This document shows, in pieces, positions 6,486-13,337 of a DNA stretch of 13,337 nucleotides. Origin of the DNA: CAYOVG01 sp964407285 (GTDB lineage: Bacteria > Desulfobacterota > Syntrophobacteria > Syntrophobacterales > Syntrophobacteraceae); NCBI GenBank assembly GCA_964407285.1, contig CAYOVG010000187.1, positions 1-13,337 of the forward strand. The letters are read 5' to 3'. A program made the position numbers and the translations under genes. The notes under the pieces were generated by a model that was given only the letters and a program-made list of their open reading frames with translations, was not told the DNA's origin and ran no database searches. Position 1 is the first letter of the stretch; every line of letters starts with the position of its first letter.

Positions 6486-6740
6486 TTAACGCCGTTTCTC
6501 GATAATCATCCTGTATATCCACAATATCAAAAGCGCCCCGACAAGCGCCCCCAGGAACCCGGCCCTCTGCCCCACCCTGTAGAAACCGAGCGCCTGGCCG
6601 ATAAAGGTCATGACGACCGCTCCTCCCATTCCAAGCAGCATGGTGACCAGGCATCCGCCGGGGTCCCTCCCCGGCATGATCAGTTTGGCCAGTACGCCGA
6701 CAACGAGGCCTATCAGCGCCGACCCGATAAGCGAAAACAT
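6486..6740 (-). CDS. GlsB/YeaQ/YmgE-type stress-response membrane protein
   Basis: The protein has 84 residues from the ATG at 6740, chosen over an ATG 15 bases upstream because AGAGGAGGG sits about 4 bases before it. Three hydrophobic helices are visible (about 3-21, 30-51 and 60-78). The loop LIMPGRDPGGCLVTMLLGMGG (from about 20) carries the PGRDPGG motif typical of the transglycosylase-associated (PF04226) family, and the C-terminus is short and basic (IIEKRR). Length is normal. Members are small inner-membrane proteins often induced by envelope, acid or oxidative stress; their mechanism is unknown. It lies about 120 bp before the HAD start on the same strand, with the intervening spacer otherwise empty. 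Confidence 0.9.
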   Translation of the reverse strand: MFSLIGSALIGLVVGVLAKLIMPGRDPGGCLVTMLLGMGGAVVMTFIGQALGFYRVGQRAGFLGALVGALLILWIYRMIIEKRR

Positions 6741-6791
6741 GCGCCCTCCTCTCATACGTTGTACGTTCGCTTACATATACATGACGGAAAT

Positions 6792-6820
6792 AAGATATAC
6801 GCATACGCTAAAGGAAGCAA
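6792..6820 (-). promoter_or_regulatory. Candidate sigma70-type promoter for the GlsB-type gene
   Basis: Read on the minus strand, TTGCTT (6820-6815) and TATCTT (6797-6792) are separated by exactly 17 bases, about 50 bases before the start codon. Each hexamer matches the consensus at four positions. This is a plausible but unremarkable match in a locally AT-richer stretch. Confidence 0.3.
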
Positions 6821-7344
6821 GATTTGGTATTCCACCGAGCGGGCATACATAGGAAAACCACGCTCACAGCCGCCCGGAGCGCTGAACCATCGGCAAAGGT
6901 TTTTCCCCGTCGCCTTCAAGCTGAGCACAATACTGCCGGCTTTAGCCCGGCGCCCGCAAATGAACCGTGGCCCGCCCCCTTGTGGGCGCCCCTGTGGGCA
7001 ACAATCCATCACCGTTCGCCGCGTTGCCGCCGGGTCGACGCCATTGCCCGCGCGAGTGCCGCGATACGTATGGAGCGGTTCCAAAGGCTTTGCCATGAAA
7101 TGCAATACGAGATAAGATATACGTGAACAGGCGGCGGCAAGGGTTCCGTTGCCCGGAAGAACCCTGCTCCCTTCTGCGGGGAGACGAATGATGTTCCATG
7201 CACCCGCGGGGTTGCGCAATCCGGTGTTGCCCGCGCGGTTCGCCTGTATTCATGAGAGATTCCCGTGAGGAATTCGGGAATTTCGCAATTCATCTCGAAC
7301 GGCCGACCGGACCTGGCGCCCGGCGGACGATTGAGGGAGGCTAC
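6821..7344. other. Intergenic region without a convincing gene
   Basis: I see no supported gene in about 520 bases. Frames on both strands are open only through GC bias and carry no ribosome binding site, motif or family pattern. The region separates the divergent GlsB-type and ATPase genes and must hold the ATPase promoter; a candidate is listed at 7090-7118. The stretch at 6955-7075 is unusually C/G-rich and could be decayed coding DNA. Confidence 0.45.
7090..7118 (+). promoter_or_regulatory. Candidate promoter for the ATPase/TOPRIM-like operon
   Basis: TTGCCA (7090-7095) and TAAGAT (7113-7118) are spaced by 17 bases on the plus strand, with five and four consensus matches. If used, the transcript would have a leader of about 220 bases before the ATPase start codon. 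No other candidate upstream of that gene is better. Confidence 0.3.
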
Positions 7345-8901
7345 ATGCTCACACGGCTTAAAATATCCGGTTTCAAGAATTTGGTGGACGTGGATGTCTA
7401 CTTCGGGCCATTCACGTGCGTAGCCGGCGCCAATGCCGTCGGCAAATCCAACCTTTTCGACGCCATCCACTTTCTGAGCGCCCTCGCCGATCGTCCATTG
7501 ATGGACGCGGCGCTGTCGGTGCGAGACGAAGGAGGGCGAACCGCCGACGTTAAGAGTCTTTTTCATCGTGTGGGCGATGACTTCGATAGAGAAATGTCCT
7601 TCCAGGCTGAAATGATCATCCCTCATGAAGGCTGGGATGATTTGGGGCAGAAAGCGAAGGCCACCACCACCTTCCTGCAGTATACGGTAGTCATAGCCTA
7701 TCGCGAGGACGACAGCAGCCTGAGGTCTTTGGGCTCCCTCGAACTCACCAAGGAAGAACTGGTGAGAATCACCCGGACGGACGCTCCGGGCAGACTCCTC
7801 TTTCCCCACAAGAAGGCATGGCGCGATTCGGTGCTTGAAGGCCGTCGTGTTCCTCCCTTCATCTCCACGGAGGGCGCGGGAGCCAACCGGGTCATCAAAC
7901 TCCACCAGGATGGCAAGGGCGGCCGCACTCTGAGGCGTTCCGCGGAAAACCTGCCGCGTACCGTACTCTCCGTTGCAAACGCAGCCGAAAGCCCGACGGC
8001 GCTGCTGGCGAGGCGTGAAATGCAGTCCTGGCGGCTTCTTCAGTTGGAGCCGTCGTCGCTTCGTGAACCGGATGGCTTTACGGCGCCGACGAAGCTCGGA
8101 ATGGACGGCTCTCACCTTTCCGCTACCCTTTACCATCTTGCGCGGCGCGGCAACGGCAGGGAGAACGGTCTCTCCGCATCCGTAGCGGACACAATGAGCC
8201 CCGGAAACGAGTCGCACATTTACGGGCAGGTCGCAAGCCGCCTTTCCGGACTCATTGACGATGTCTACGAGGTGTGGGTCGATCGCGACGAGAAAAGGGA
8301 GATCTTGACTTTGCACGTTACCGATCGCGGACGAACGTCTCATCCTGCCCGCGGCCTCTCGGACGGGACTCTTCGCTTCCTGGCTCTTGCAGTCCTCGAA
8401 CTCGACCCTGAAGCCAAGGGACTCCTGTGCCTCGAAGAGCCGGAAAACGGAATTCACCCTCAACGCATTCCCGCCATGCTCGAATTGCTCGAAGACATAG
8501 CGGTCGATACCAATATGCCCATCGCCGCGGACAATCCGCTTCGCCAGGTGATCATCAATACCCACTCGCCCGCGGTGGTCGCCCAGGTCCACGAAGACAG
8601 CCTGCTCGTCGCCGAACTGAAAGAAGCCGTTCAGTCACGAAAGCGCTTCAAGAAAGTCTCGTTTGGCTGCCTCCCCGGCACATGGCGCGCCAGGGCTCCG
8701 GAACAACCGGACATTGTCTCCCTGGGCAAGCTTCTTTCCTATCTGAACCCGGTGGAACCGGAAGAGGAGGATGCGGAGCAGAGTGCGTCCACAAGCGTCC
8801 GAAAGCAGTTGAAGTCCGAGAAACAGAAGAAGCGCAGGGTTGCGGACCGCGAAGACCTGCGGCAATTGCGAATTCCATTTCCGGGGGTGGGCTGCGAGTG
8901 A
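7345..8901 (+). CDS. OLD/AAA_21-type ABC ATPase, candidate defence-system subunit
   Basis: The protein has 518 residues. The ATG at 7345 follows GAGGGAGG at 4 bases and opens with the typical MLTRLKISGFKNL strand; the longer frame from 7198 adds only unlikely residues. Visible motifs are Walker A GANAVGKS (28-35), an ABC signature-like LSDGT (338-342), Walker B LLCLEEPENGIHP (360-372, with Glu364/365) and the switch histidine in INTHSP (404-409). Residues about 75-330 form the divergent insert between the two halves of the ATPase. A charged, Lys/Glu-rich tail (470-505) replaces the C-terminal TOPRIM domain of true OLD/GajA proteins. The next gene overlaps its stop by 4 bases, so the two are probably made together as a complex. 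Such ATPases sense or signal in AbiL-, PARIS- and Septu-like systems; the function here is inferred. Confidence 0.88.
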   Translation: MLTRLKISGFKNLVDVDVYFGPFTCVAGANAVGKSNLFDAIHFLSALADRPLMDAALSVRDEGGRTADVKSLFHRVGDDFDREMSFQAEMIIPHEGWDDLGQKAKATTTFLQYTVVIAYREDDSSLRSLGSLELTKEELVRITRTDAPGRLLFPHKKAWRDSVLEGRRVPPFISTEGAGANRVIKLHQDGKGGRTLRRSAENLPRTVLSVANAAESPTALLARREMQSWRLLQLEPSSLREPDGFTAPTKLGMDGSHLSATLYHLARRGNGRENGLSASVADTMSPGNESHIYGQVASRLSGLIDDVYEVWVDRDEKREILTLHVTDRGRTSHPARGLSDGTLRFLALAVLELDPEAKGLLCLEEPENGIHPQRIPAMLELLEDIAVDTNMPIAADNPLRQVIINTHSPAVVAQVHEDSLLVAELKEAVQSRKRFKKVSFGCLPGTWRARAPEQPDIVSLGKLLSYLNPVEPEEEDAEQSASTSVRKQLKSEKQKKRRVADREDLRQLRIPFPGVGCE

Positions 8902-9542
8902 ATGAATTGCGCTATACCCTTGTGAGCGATGGAAGTTCGGACAGCGCTCTCTTACCGATACTTTCATGGCTACTGAATGAGCATCGAGTCCTCTGTCCTA
9001 TCCAGGCTGAGTGGGCGGACCTGAGGCGACTGCCGGCGCCGCCGAGGGACCTCGCATCCAGGATCAATACGAGTCTGGACCTTTACCCGTGCGACCTCTT
9101 GTTTGTGCACAGGGACGCCGAAAACCGCTGCTACACCGAACGCAAAGCGGAAATCGTCGAGATACTGGCGACAATGAGTCTTGCTTGTCCCCCTTCTGTG
9201 TGCGTCGTGCCCGTTCGCATGCTGGAGGCCTGGCTGCTTTTCGACGAGGCGGCATTGAGGCGGGCTTCCGGAAACCCTAACGGGCGGATACCCCTGCAAC
9301 TGCCATCCCCGGCGATACTCGAACAGGTCAACGATCCCAAGATGATACTTCACAGTCTCCTTACGGAGGCCAGTGAACTCAAAGGCCGAAGACGCCGGAG
9401 CCTGCGTGTCGGTCGATGTGTCCGACTGGTTACTGATTACATACTCGATTTCACCCCGCTTCGGTCTCTGCCCGCTTTCAGGGCGCTCGAACAGGACATC
9501 GAAGAGACCGTCACTCGCAACCGGTGGGCATCTCCGCTTTAG
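8898..9542 (+). CDS. TOPRIM-like (RloB/DUF4276-type) partner of the ATPase
   Basis: The protein has 214 residues from the GTG at 8898 (GTGA overlap with the ATPase stop); the purine/G-rich end of the ATPase gene probably serves as its ribosome binding site. Residues 6-15 (YTLVSDGSSD) sit where TOPRIM-fold proteins have the first acidic motif; LLFVHRDAEN (67-76) resembles the second acidic motif after a hydrophobic strand; VVPVRMLEAWLLFD (103-116) matches the 'E-W-L-L-x-D' signature seen in RloB/DUF4276/DUF4435-like proteins; NDPKMIL (146-152) also fits. The first position holds Asp rather than the usual Glu, so catalytic status is open. It would be the nuclease-like or effector subunit controlled by the ATPase. 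I am confident that it pairs with the ATPase and less sure of the fold. Confidence 0.75.
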   Translation: MNELRYTLVSDGSSDSALLPILSWLLNEHRVLCPIQAEWADLRRLPAPPRDLASRINTSLDLYPCDLLFVHRDAENRCYTERKAEIVEILATMSLACPPSVCVVPVRMLEAWLLFDEAALRRASGNPNGRIPLQLPSPAILEQVNDPKMILHSLLTEASELKGRRRRSLRVGRCVRLVTDYILDFTPLRSLPAFRALEQDIEETVTRNRWASPL

Positions 9543-9666
9543 GCGACACTCTCTTTTGCTTCCACATCGACGCATTCCCGCACCGTTCGAGGAATTCCGA
9601 TCCGTGGCGCGGTGCGATGCCGGGCGAGCGCATCCGGCGGCAACCGCGATCGGAAGATCCGGAGGA

Positions 9667-9750
9667 GGGTGATATTTTCCCTATCAAAGTCATCCGGGCT
9701 GATGTAATATGCCGGGTGAAATATATCCCGTAGCCGTACGGTGTCCGTAC
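9667..9750 (+). promoter_or_regulatory. Candidate regulatory region before the membrane protein/CHAT genes
   Basis: Two imperfect direct repeats share the plan GGGTGA, six or seven A/T bases, CCC (9667-9681 and 9714-9729). Between them lies TAATAT (9705-9710), a possible -10. A perfect short palindrome, GTACGG-TGT-CCGTAC (9736-9750), follows. The rest of the 300-base gap between the TOPRIM-like gene and the small membrane protein shows no gene and no clear terminator. The arrangement suggests that the CHAT module has its own controlled promoter. Confidence 0.35.
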
Positions 9751-9850
9751 ATAGAGGGACCCCCGTATCGGCGGTTCATTTTACCATCGTGAATCGAAGG
9801 TCCGCATCAACCGCGGATCGATTCCAGCGCACGGAGGAAGAGGAAACGCC

Positions 9851-10225
9851 ATGCAGAACGCTTACGCCGCCGTCGCCAGGCAGGCAGCCGCAAGGCTCGC
9901 CGGAACATTCGATCCCCGTTTGCCTCAATTCACGGAGGCCGCTCTCGCACAGGACGGAGGCGAAAGCCGACGATCCGTGGAGACTTTCCTCGATGTCGAT
10001 ACGGTCATTGCCCTGGCGACTTTTGTGGTGAACACCGCTCAACTCGCATGCATGATCTACATCGAAATGAAGAAGAAAAACCCCGACCCGCGCAAGGATG
10101 TCGCAATCCGCCGAATTCGCCTGGAACTCGACCTGCCTCCGTCGATCTCCCCCCGAGACCGGCAGAAGGTCGACCAGGTGATCGAGATCGTGGTCGAGGA
10201 AACCTGGAAGTACGACGGCGAGTAA
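9851..10225 (+). CDS. Small single-helix membrane protein upstream of CHAT-STAND
   Basis: The protein has 124 residues; the ATG follows an ACGGAGGAAGAGGAA purine run. Residues 1-48 are an Ala-rich, probably helical and then flexible segment (ARQAAARLAGTFDPRLPQF; AQDGGESRRS). Residues 50-72 (DTVIALATFVVNTAQLACMIY) form one membrane helix, followed by the basic stop-transfer EMKKK, a linker (NPDPRKD) and a C-terminal alpha/beta segment (IRRIRLELDLPP; RQKVDQVIEIVVEETWKYD, 87-122). I do not recognise the family. It is 125 bases upstream of the CHAT-STAND gene on the same strand, and small membrane proteins commonly accompany STAND or protease effectors in bacterial conflict systems. It could be a membrane anchor, an adaptor or a substrate of the protease. 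These roles are inference. Confidence 0.72.
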   Translation: MQNAYAAVARQAAARLAGTFDPRLPQFTEAALAQDGGESRRSVETFLDVDTVIALATFVVNTAQLACMIYIEMKKKNPDPRKDVAIRRIRLELDLPPSISPRDRQKVDQVIEIVVEETWKYDGE

Positions 10226-10298
10226 AGCCCATCCAACAAAGCGAAGCCCGCAAGGCGATTCGCCCGGACCGGAGAACCGGCTGCCGCCGAGCCCACGT

Positions 10299-10320
10299 GG
10301 GACCGGCGCCCGCCGGTCCC
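10299..10320. promoter_or_regulatory. Perfect 10-bp-arm hairpin ahead of the CHAT-STAND gene
   Basis: GGGACCGGCG (10299-10308) pairs perfectly with CGCCGGTCCC (10311-10320) around two C residues, in the 125-base gap between the small membrane protein and the CHAT gene and about 18 bases before its Shine-Dalgarno site. There is no T tract, so it is not a standard terminator. It may attenuate, stabilise the downstream message or set the ratio of the two products. Confidence 0.55.
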
Positions 10321-10350
10321 GCCGCGCGCACGAAACACGGAGGAGACCGC

Positions 10351-13337
10351 ATGTCCGCCAGATTGATCGTTCAGGAACAGCAGGACCGGGTCAGAGTCTC
10401 TCTGCACCGGGACGGCCACCTTACCCCCGAGCCTTTCGGCGATGACTTCCCCTTCGAACCGGTTCTGACCCGCGAGGAACTGGAGGATCTGCGCTGGTAC
10501 CTGGAAGACTACCTTCCGGCCCCCTTCGCCGTCTGGGAGGAGAAGGGACCGGCCGTCGAGGCGCAACTCGGGGGGTGGGGGGAGCGGCTCTTCCTGTCGA
10601 TCTTCGGAAACGGGGAGCCGAGAGACGCCTATCAGCAGGCGCGCTCCTCGAGCCGCGGGGAGTTCGAAATCTGGATCAGCTCCGAATCCCCCGCCTTCCT
10701 CGGCCTCCCCTGGGAACTCATGAAGGACCCCAAACACGACTCGCCCCTGGCCCTGGGCACGGCCAGGATCGGCCGCACGATTCCCGTCTCCAGGGACGCC
10801 GCCATCCAGCGTCCCGACGAGCGGCTGCGCATTCTCATGGTGATCGCCCGCCCTTACGGGGAACAGGACGTCTCCTACCAGATGATCGCCCGGCCGTTGA
10901 TGGAGTGTCTCGATCTCGTGTCGGACCGGGTGGAGCTGAAGGTGCTGCGGCCCCCCACGGTGGAGGCGCTTCGCGAGGAGCTTCGCCGGGCGCGGGAGGC
11001 GGGCGAGCCCTACCAGGTGCTCCATTTCGACGGGCACGGCGGCTTCGGCGTGATCGGCGACCGGGAAGCCGGGGCGGCCGCGGGCGCGGTCGGGGGTGGG
11101 GGCGCCGCGCCCCCTCACGGTCACGTTTCCCACTGGTACGCCTCCGCCCAGGGTTATCTTCTCTTCGAGGACGAATACGGCCGGGGGGCCCCTCTTTCGG
11201 CCCGGGACTTCGCTCTCATCCTCAAGGAATCGGATATCCCGCTCCTGGCGCTCAACGCATGCCGTTCCGCGTCGCTGCATGCCGATTTCGGACCGGAGGC
11301 CACGGTGGCGTCCCGGCTGCTCGAGGAGGGGGCCGCCTCGGTAGTGGCCATGAGCTACAGCGTTTACGCCGAAGCGGCGGCGCAATTCATGGCCCTCTTC
11401 TACGACGCCCTCTTTTCGGGAAGCACGGTTTCGCGGGCGATGGTCGAGGGGCGAAGGGCCATGCATCGAAACAATCTCCGTCCCAGCCCCAAGGGGAGAC
11501 TGCCGCTCGCGGACTGGATCGTGCCCGTGCTCTACGGCCGCCGGGAGATCTCCTTTCCCCGCCTGCGGCGGGAGCCCGTCCGTCGAACCGTCTCCCTGGA
11601 GGATACCCTGGCCCGGATGCGGGAGGGGGAAGCCGGCCGCCCCCCGGGTGGGGCCGGGCCCGTCGCGCCCGCCGACCCGTGCGATCCCCTGGCGGCGGAA
11701 GGGAAATTCTTCGGCAGGGACGTGGAGTTCTACGAACTCGAGCGGGCGCTGCACCGAAATCGAGTGGCGATCGTGCACGGAGTGGGCGGGTGCGGCAAAA
11801 CGGAACTCGCCAAGGCCTACGCCCGCTGGCTCAAACGGTCGGGCGGGCTGGACCACGAAAGCCTGGTCTTCTTCCATGCCTTCGAGCCGGGAATCGCCTC
11901 CTTCTCGTTGAACGGAGCGCTCACTTCCCTGGGGCTCGCTCTCTTCGGGCCGGAGTTCGTGTTGCGATGTCCCGACCCCGAAGACCGCCGCCGGGTGGTT
12001 CTCGATCTCATGGGCCGCCACCGCATGCTGCTCATCTGGGACAACTTCGAAACCGTGCGCGCCATGCCCGATCCCAACGGAGCCACGCCGCCACTGAAGG
12101 AGGAAGAACTCGCCGCCTTCCGCTCCTTTCTCGGCGAAGTCGTGAAGGGGTCCCGGAGCGGCGTGTTGGTGACGAGCCGTTCTCCCGAAACATGGCTCGG
12201 AAGCGAAGCCTGCCGGTTGAAGCTCGAAGGCTTGAGGCGGCAGGACGCATCCCGCTACGCGGACTGGCTCCTCGCCGCCCGCCCGAAAGCTCGGAAGCGC
12301 CGGAGCGAGAGGGCCTACGGGGAACTGCTGGACCACCTCGGGGGCCACCCCTTGAGCCTTCGCCTCATTCTCCCCTGCCTGGAGGAAACCGGTCCGGCCG
12401 GCCTCCTGGAAGGGCTCAAGGGGACGGGGGCGCTTCCTCCCGGCTTCGAAGGCGCGGAAGGAAGGCTCGAATCCCTCGGGGCCTGCATCCGCTATTCCTT
12501 CCGCTGCCTCGATGAAAGCCGGCGCAACCGCCTCCCGGCTCTCGCCCTCTTCGAGGGTGTGGCCGACGTGGACGTTCTGGCCGTTCTATCGCAATTTGAA
12601 AGCAGTCCCGCCCGCTTTCGCGGCATCGACACGAATGCGTGGAGCGAAACCCTGGAAACCTGCGCCGGAGCGGGCCTCGTCACAGCATTGGGAGCGGGCA
12701 TGTACCGGCTTCACCCGGCGCTCCCGGCTTACCTCACGGCGCTCTGGAGGGAGCAGGCGGGAGCGGCGTTCGACGAGGAGCATCGGGCGGCGCGCAGGGA
12801 AAACATCCGCGCCCATGCCGCGCTGGGGAGTTGGCTGCTTCAGCAGATGAGAAGAGGCAGCGCGGAAACCGCCATGGCCGTGCTGGCCCTGGAGCGCGCA
12901 ACGTTCGGAAGGGTCCTGGGCGAAGCCCTGGAACTGGAGCTGTACCCGGAAGCGCAGGATGTTCTCCAGGCGCTCAATGAATTCTGGAAGGCGCGAGGGC
13001 TCGTCGAGGAAGCGCGGGGGTGGACCGACCGCTTCCGGGCGGCGCTGGAGGACGACGCGGGGAATCCGCCCGATTTCGATACGGAGAAGGGCGCTCTATG
13101 GCTCTTCGTTGCCGGCAGCGAGGCCCTCCGGTTACACGGGATGGGCAGGCTCGATGCCTCGGAGGCGGTGTACGAGAGGATTCGGCAAGTCCTGGAGCAA
13201 AGCGGCTCGGAATCGGCGCGCGGGCGACTTGCCGTCGCCTACCACCAACTCGGAGCAGTCGCGCAGCATCGCGGAGACCTTACCGGCGCGGAGAGCTGGT
13301 ACAAAAAGTCGCTGGAAATCAAGGAAGCCCTCGGCGA
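10351..13337 (+). CDS. CHAT protease - STAND NTPase - TPR protein (3' end cut by window edge)
   Basis: There are 995 residues visible and the frame is still open at the window end. The ATG follows GGAGGAG. Residues 1-90 are the lead commonly seen before CHAT domains (ELEDLRWYLEDYLP; GWGERLFLSIF). The CHAT caspase-like domain (about 90-395) has FEIWISSE...LPWELM, catalytic His229 in LHFDGHG and Cys304 in LLALNACRSA, with a Gly/Ala-rich insert at about 238-265. After a Pro/Gly linker comes a STAND/NB-ARC-like NTPase (about 440-690): FFGRDVEF entry, Walker A GVGGCGKT (Lys483), Walker B LLIWDNFE (Asp564), VLVTSRS, and GGHPLSL (664-670, equivalent to GLPLA). A helical, winged-helix-like region follows, then TPR-type repeats (about 920-952 and 961-994, YHQLGAVAQHRGDLTGAE). 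This is a bacterial NLR-like architecture: sensor TPRs, oligomerising NTPase, protease effector. It probably acts in defence or programmed death; target unknown. Confidence 0.9.
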   Translation, partial: MSARLIVQEQQDRVRVSLHRDGHLTPEPFGDDFPFEPVLTREELEDLRWYLEDYLPAPFAVWEEKGPAVEAQLGGWGERLFLSIFGNGEPRDAYQQARSSSRGEFEIWISSESPAFLGLPWELMKDPKHDSPLALGTARIGRTIPVSRDAAIQRPDERLRILMVIARPYGEQDVSYQMIARPLMECLDLVSDRVELKVLRPPTVEALREELRRAREAGEPYQVLHFDGHGGFGVIGDREAGAAAGAVGGGGAAPPHGHVSHWYASAQGYLLFEDEYGRGAPLSARDFALILKESDIPLLALNACRSASLHADFGPEATVASRLLEEGAASVVAMSYSVYAEAAAQFMALFYDALFSGSTVSRAMVEGRRAMHRNNLRPSPKGRLPLADWIVPVLYGRREISFPRLRREPVRRTVSLEDTLARMREGEAGRPPGGAGPVAPADPCDPLAAEGKFFGRDVEFYELERALHRNRVAIVHGVGGCGKTELAKAYARWLKRSGGLDHESLVFFHAFEPGIASFSLNGALTSLGLALFGPEFVLRCPDPEDRRRVVLDLMGRHRMLLIWDNFETVRAMPDPNGATPPLKEEELAAFRSFLGEVVKGSRSGVLVTSRSPETWLGSEACRLKLEGLRRQDASRYADWLLAARPKARKRRSERAYGELLDHLGGHPLSLRLILPCLEETGPAGLLEGLKGTGALPPGFEGAEGRLESLGACIRYSFRCLDESRRNRLPALALFEGVADVDVLAVLSQFESSPARFRGIDTNAWSETLETCAGAGLVTALGAGMYRLHPALPAYLTALWREQAGAAFDEEHRAARRENIRAHAALGSWLLQQMRRGSAETAMAVLALERATFGRVLGEALELELYPEAQDVLQALNEFWKARGLVEEARGWTDRFRAALEDDAGNPPDFDTEKGALWLFVAGSEALRLHGMGRLDASEAVYERIRQVLEQSGSESARGRLAVAYHQLGAVAQHRGDLTGAESWYKKSLEIKEALG

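Noticed and set aside
5403..7115. A 570-residue plus-strand frame across the HAD and GlsB-type genes
   Set aside because: It is antisense to well-supported genes and crosses repeat and intergenic DNA; its Arg/Pro-rich translation has no domain.
6789..7123. The 12-mer ATAAGATATACG occurring at 6790-6801 and 7112-7123
   Set aside because: One shared 12-mer is expected by chance in a window this size, and no longer match surrounds it.
6752..7219. A 155-residue minus-strand frame before the GlsB-type gene
   Set aside because: No ribosome binding site or motif and an erratic Cys/Arg-rich composition; judged noncoding.
10057..12348. A 763-residue open frame on the minus strand
   Set aside because: It lies antisense to the CHAT-STAND gene, whose domains and catalytic motifs are clear. 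Its translation is Gly/Arg/Pro-rich with no family pattern; GC bias explains the open frame.
10575..12515. A 646-residue plus-strand frame
   Set aside because: It is a frame-shifted shadow of the CHAT-STAND gene with an Arg/Gly/Pro-rich composition.

Overview
The window is GC-rich, densely coded bacterial DNA. The Shine-Dalgarno sites are canonical (AGGAGG type) and ATG/GTG starts often overlap the preceding stop by 4 bp. Gene content (lone phage tail-type genes, an orphan four-helix-bundle gene, STAND/CHAT and ATPase/nuclease-like modules) reads as accessory or genomic-island DNA. A deltaproteobacterium or similar soil/sediment lineage would fit, but no taxonomic marker gene is present and this is a guess.

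Left part (1-3674, all minus strand): phage tail-type genes. In transcription order they are a 776-residue right-handed beta-helix tail fibre/tailspike-like protein, an orphan four-helix-bundle protein of the 23S rRNA intervening-sequence (IVP/S23) family, a 136-residue phage virion-type protein and a 109-residue Ala/Ser-rich protein. The four-helix-bundle gene is bracketed by octanucleotide arrays in opposite orientation (3 units on one side, 13 on the other) and sits cleanly between two phage genes, like an inserted cassette. No capsid, portal, terminase, integrase or reverse transcriptase is visible.

Middle (3675-7344): a gene-poor stretch of about 650 bp holding a strong hairpin and an AT-rich promoter-like segment. 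It leads to a 55-residue DUF1328 membrane protein (plus strand). Convergent to it is a minus-strand run: a GlsB/YeaQ-type stress membrane protein, a HAD-superfamily hydrolase whose first 93 residues are encoded by an expanded GC-rich DNA repeat, and, overlapping its stop, a membrane-anchored alpha/beta hydrolase. About 600 bp with no convincing gene follow the GlsB-type gene.

Right part (7345-13337, all plus strand): two adjacent modules that look like conflict or defence systems. The first is an OLD/AAA_21-type ABC ATPase whose stop overlaps (GTGA) the start of a small protein resembling the TOPRIM-like RloB/DUF4276 group. That architecture resembles AbiL- or PARIS-type two-gene systems. The second is a 124-residue single-helix membrane protein followed by a large STAND protein with a CHAT caspase-like protease domain (His229/Cys304), an NB-ARC-like NTPase (Lys483, Asp564) and TPR repeats. 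The STAND gene runs off the right edge, so the C-terminus is missing. By analogy to other bacterial NLR-like proteins, the TPRs would sense a trigger, the NTPase would oligomerise and the CHAT domain would cleave a target; the small membrane protein next door is a candidate partner. These functions are inferred from domains, not shown.
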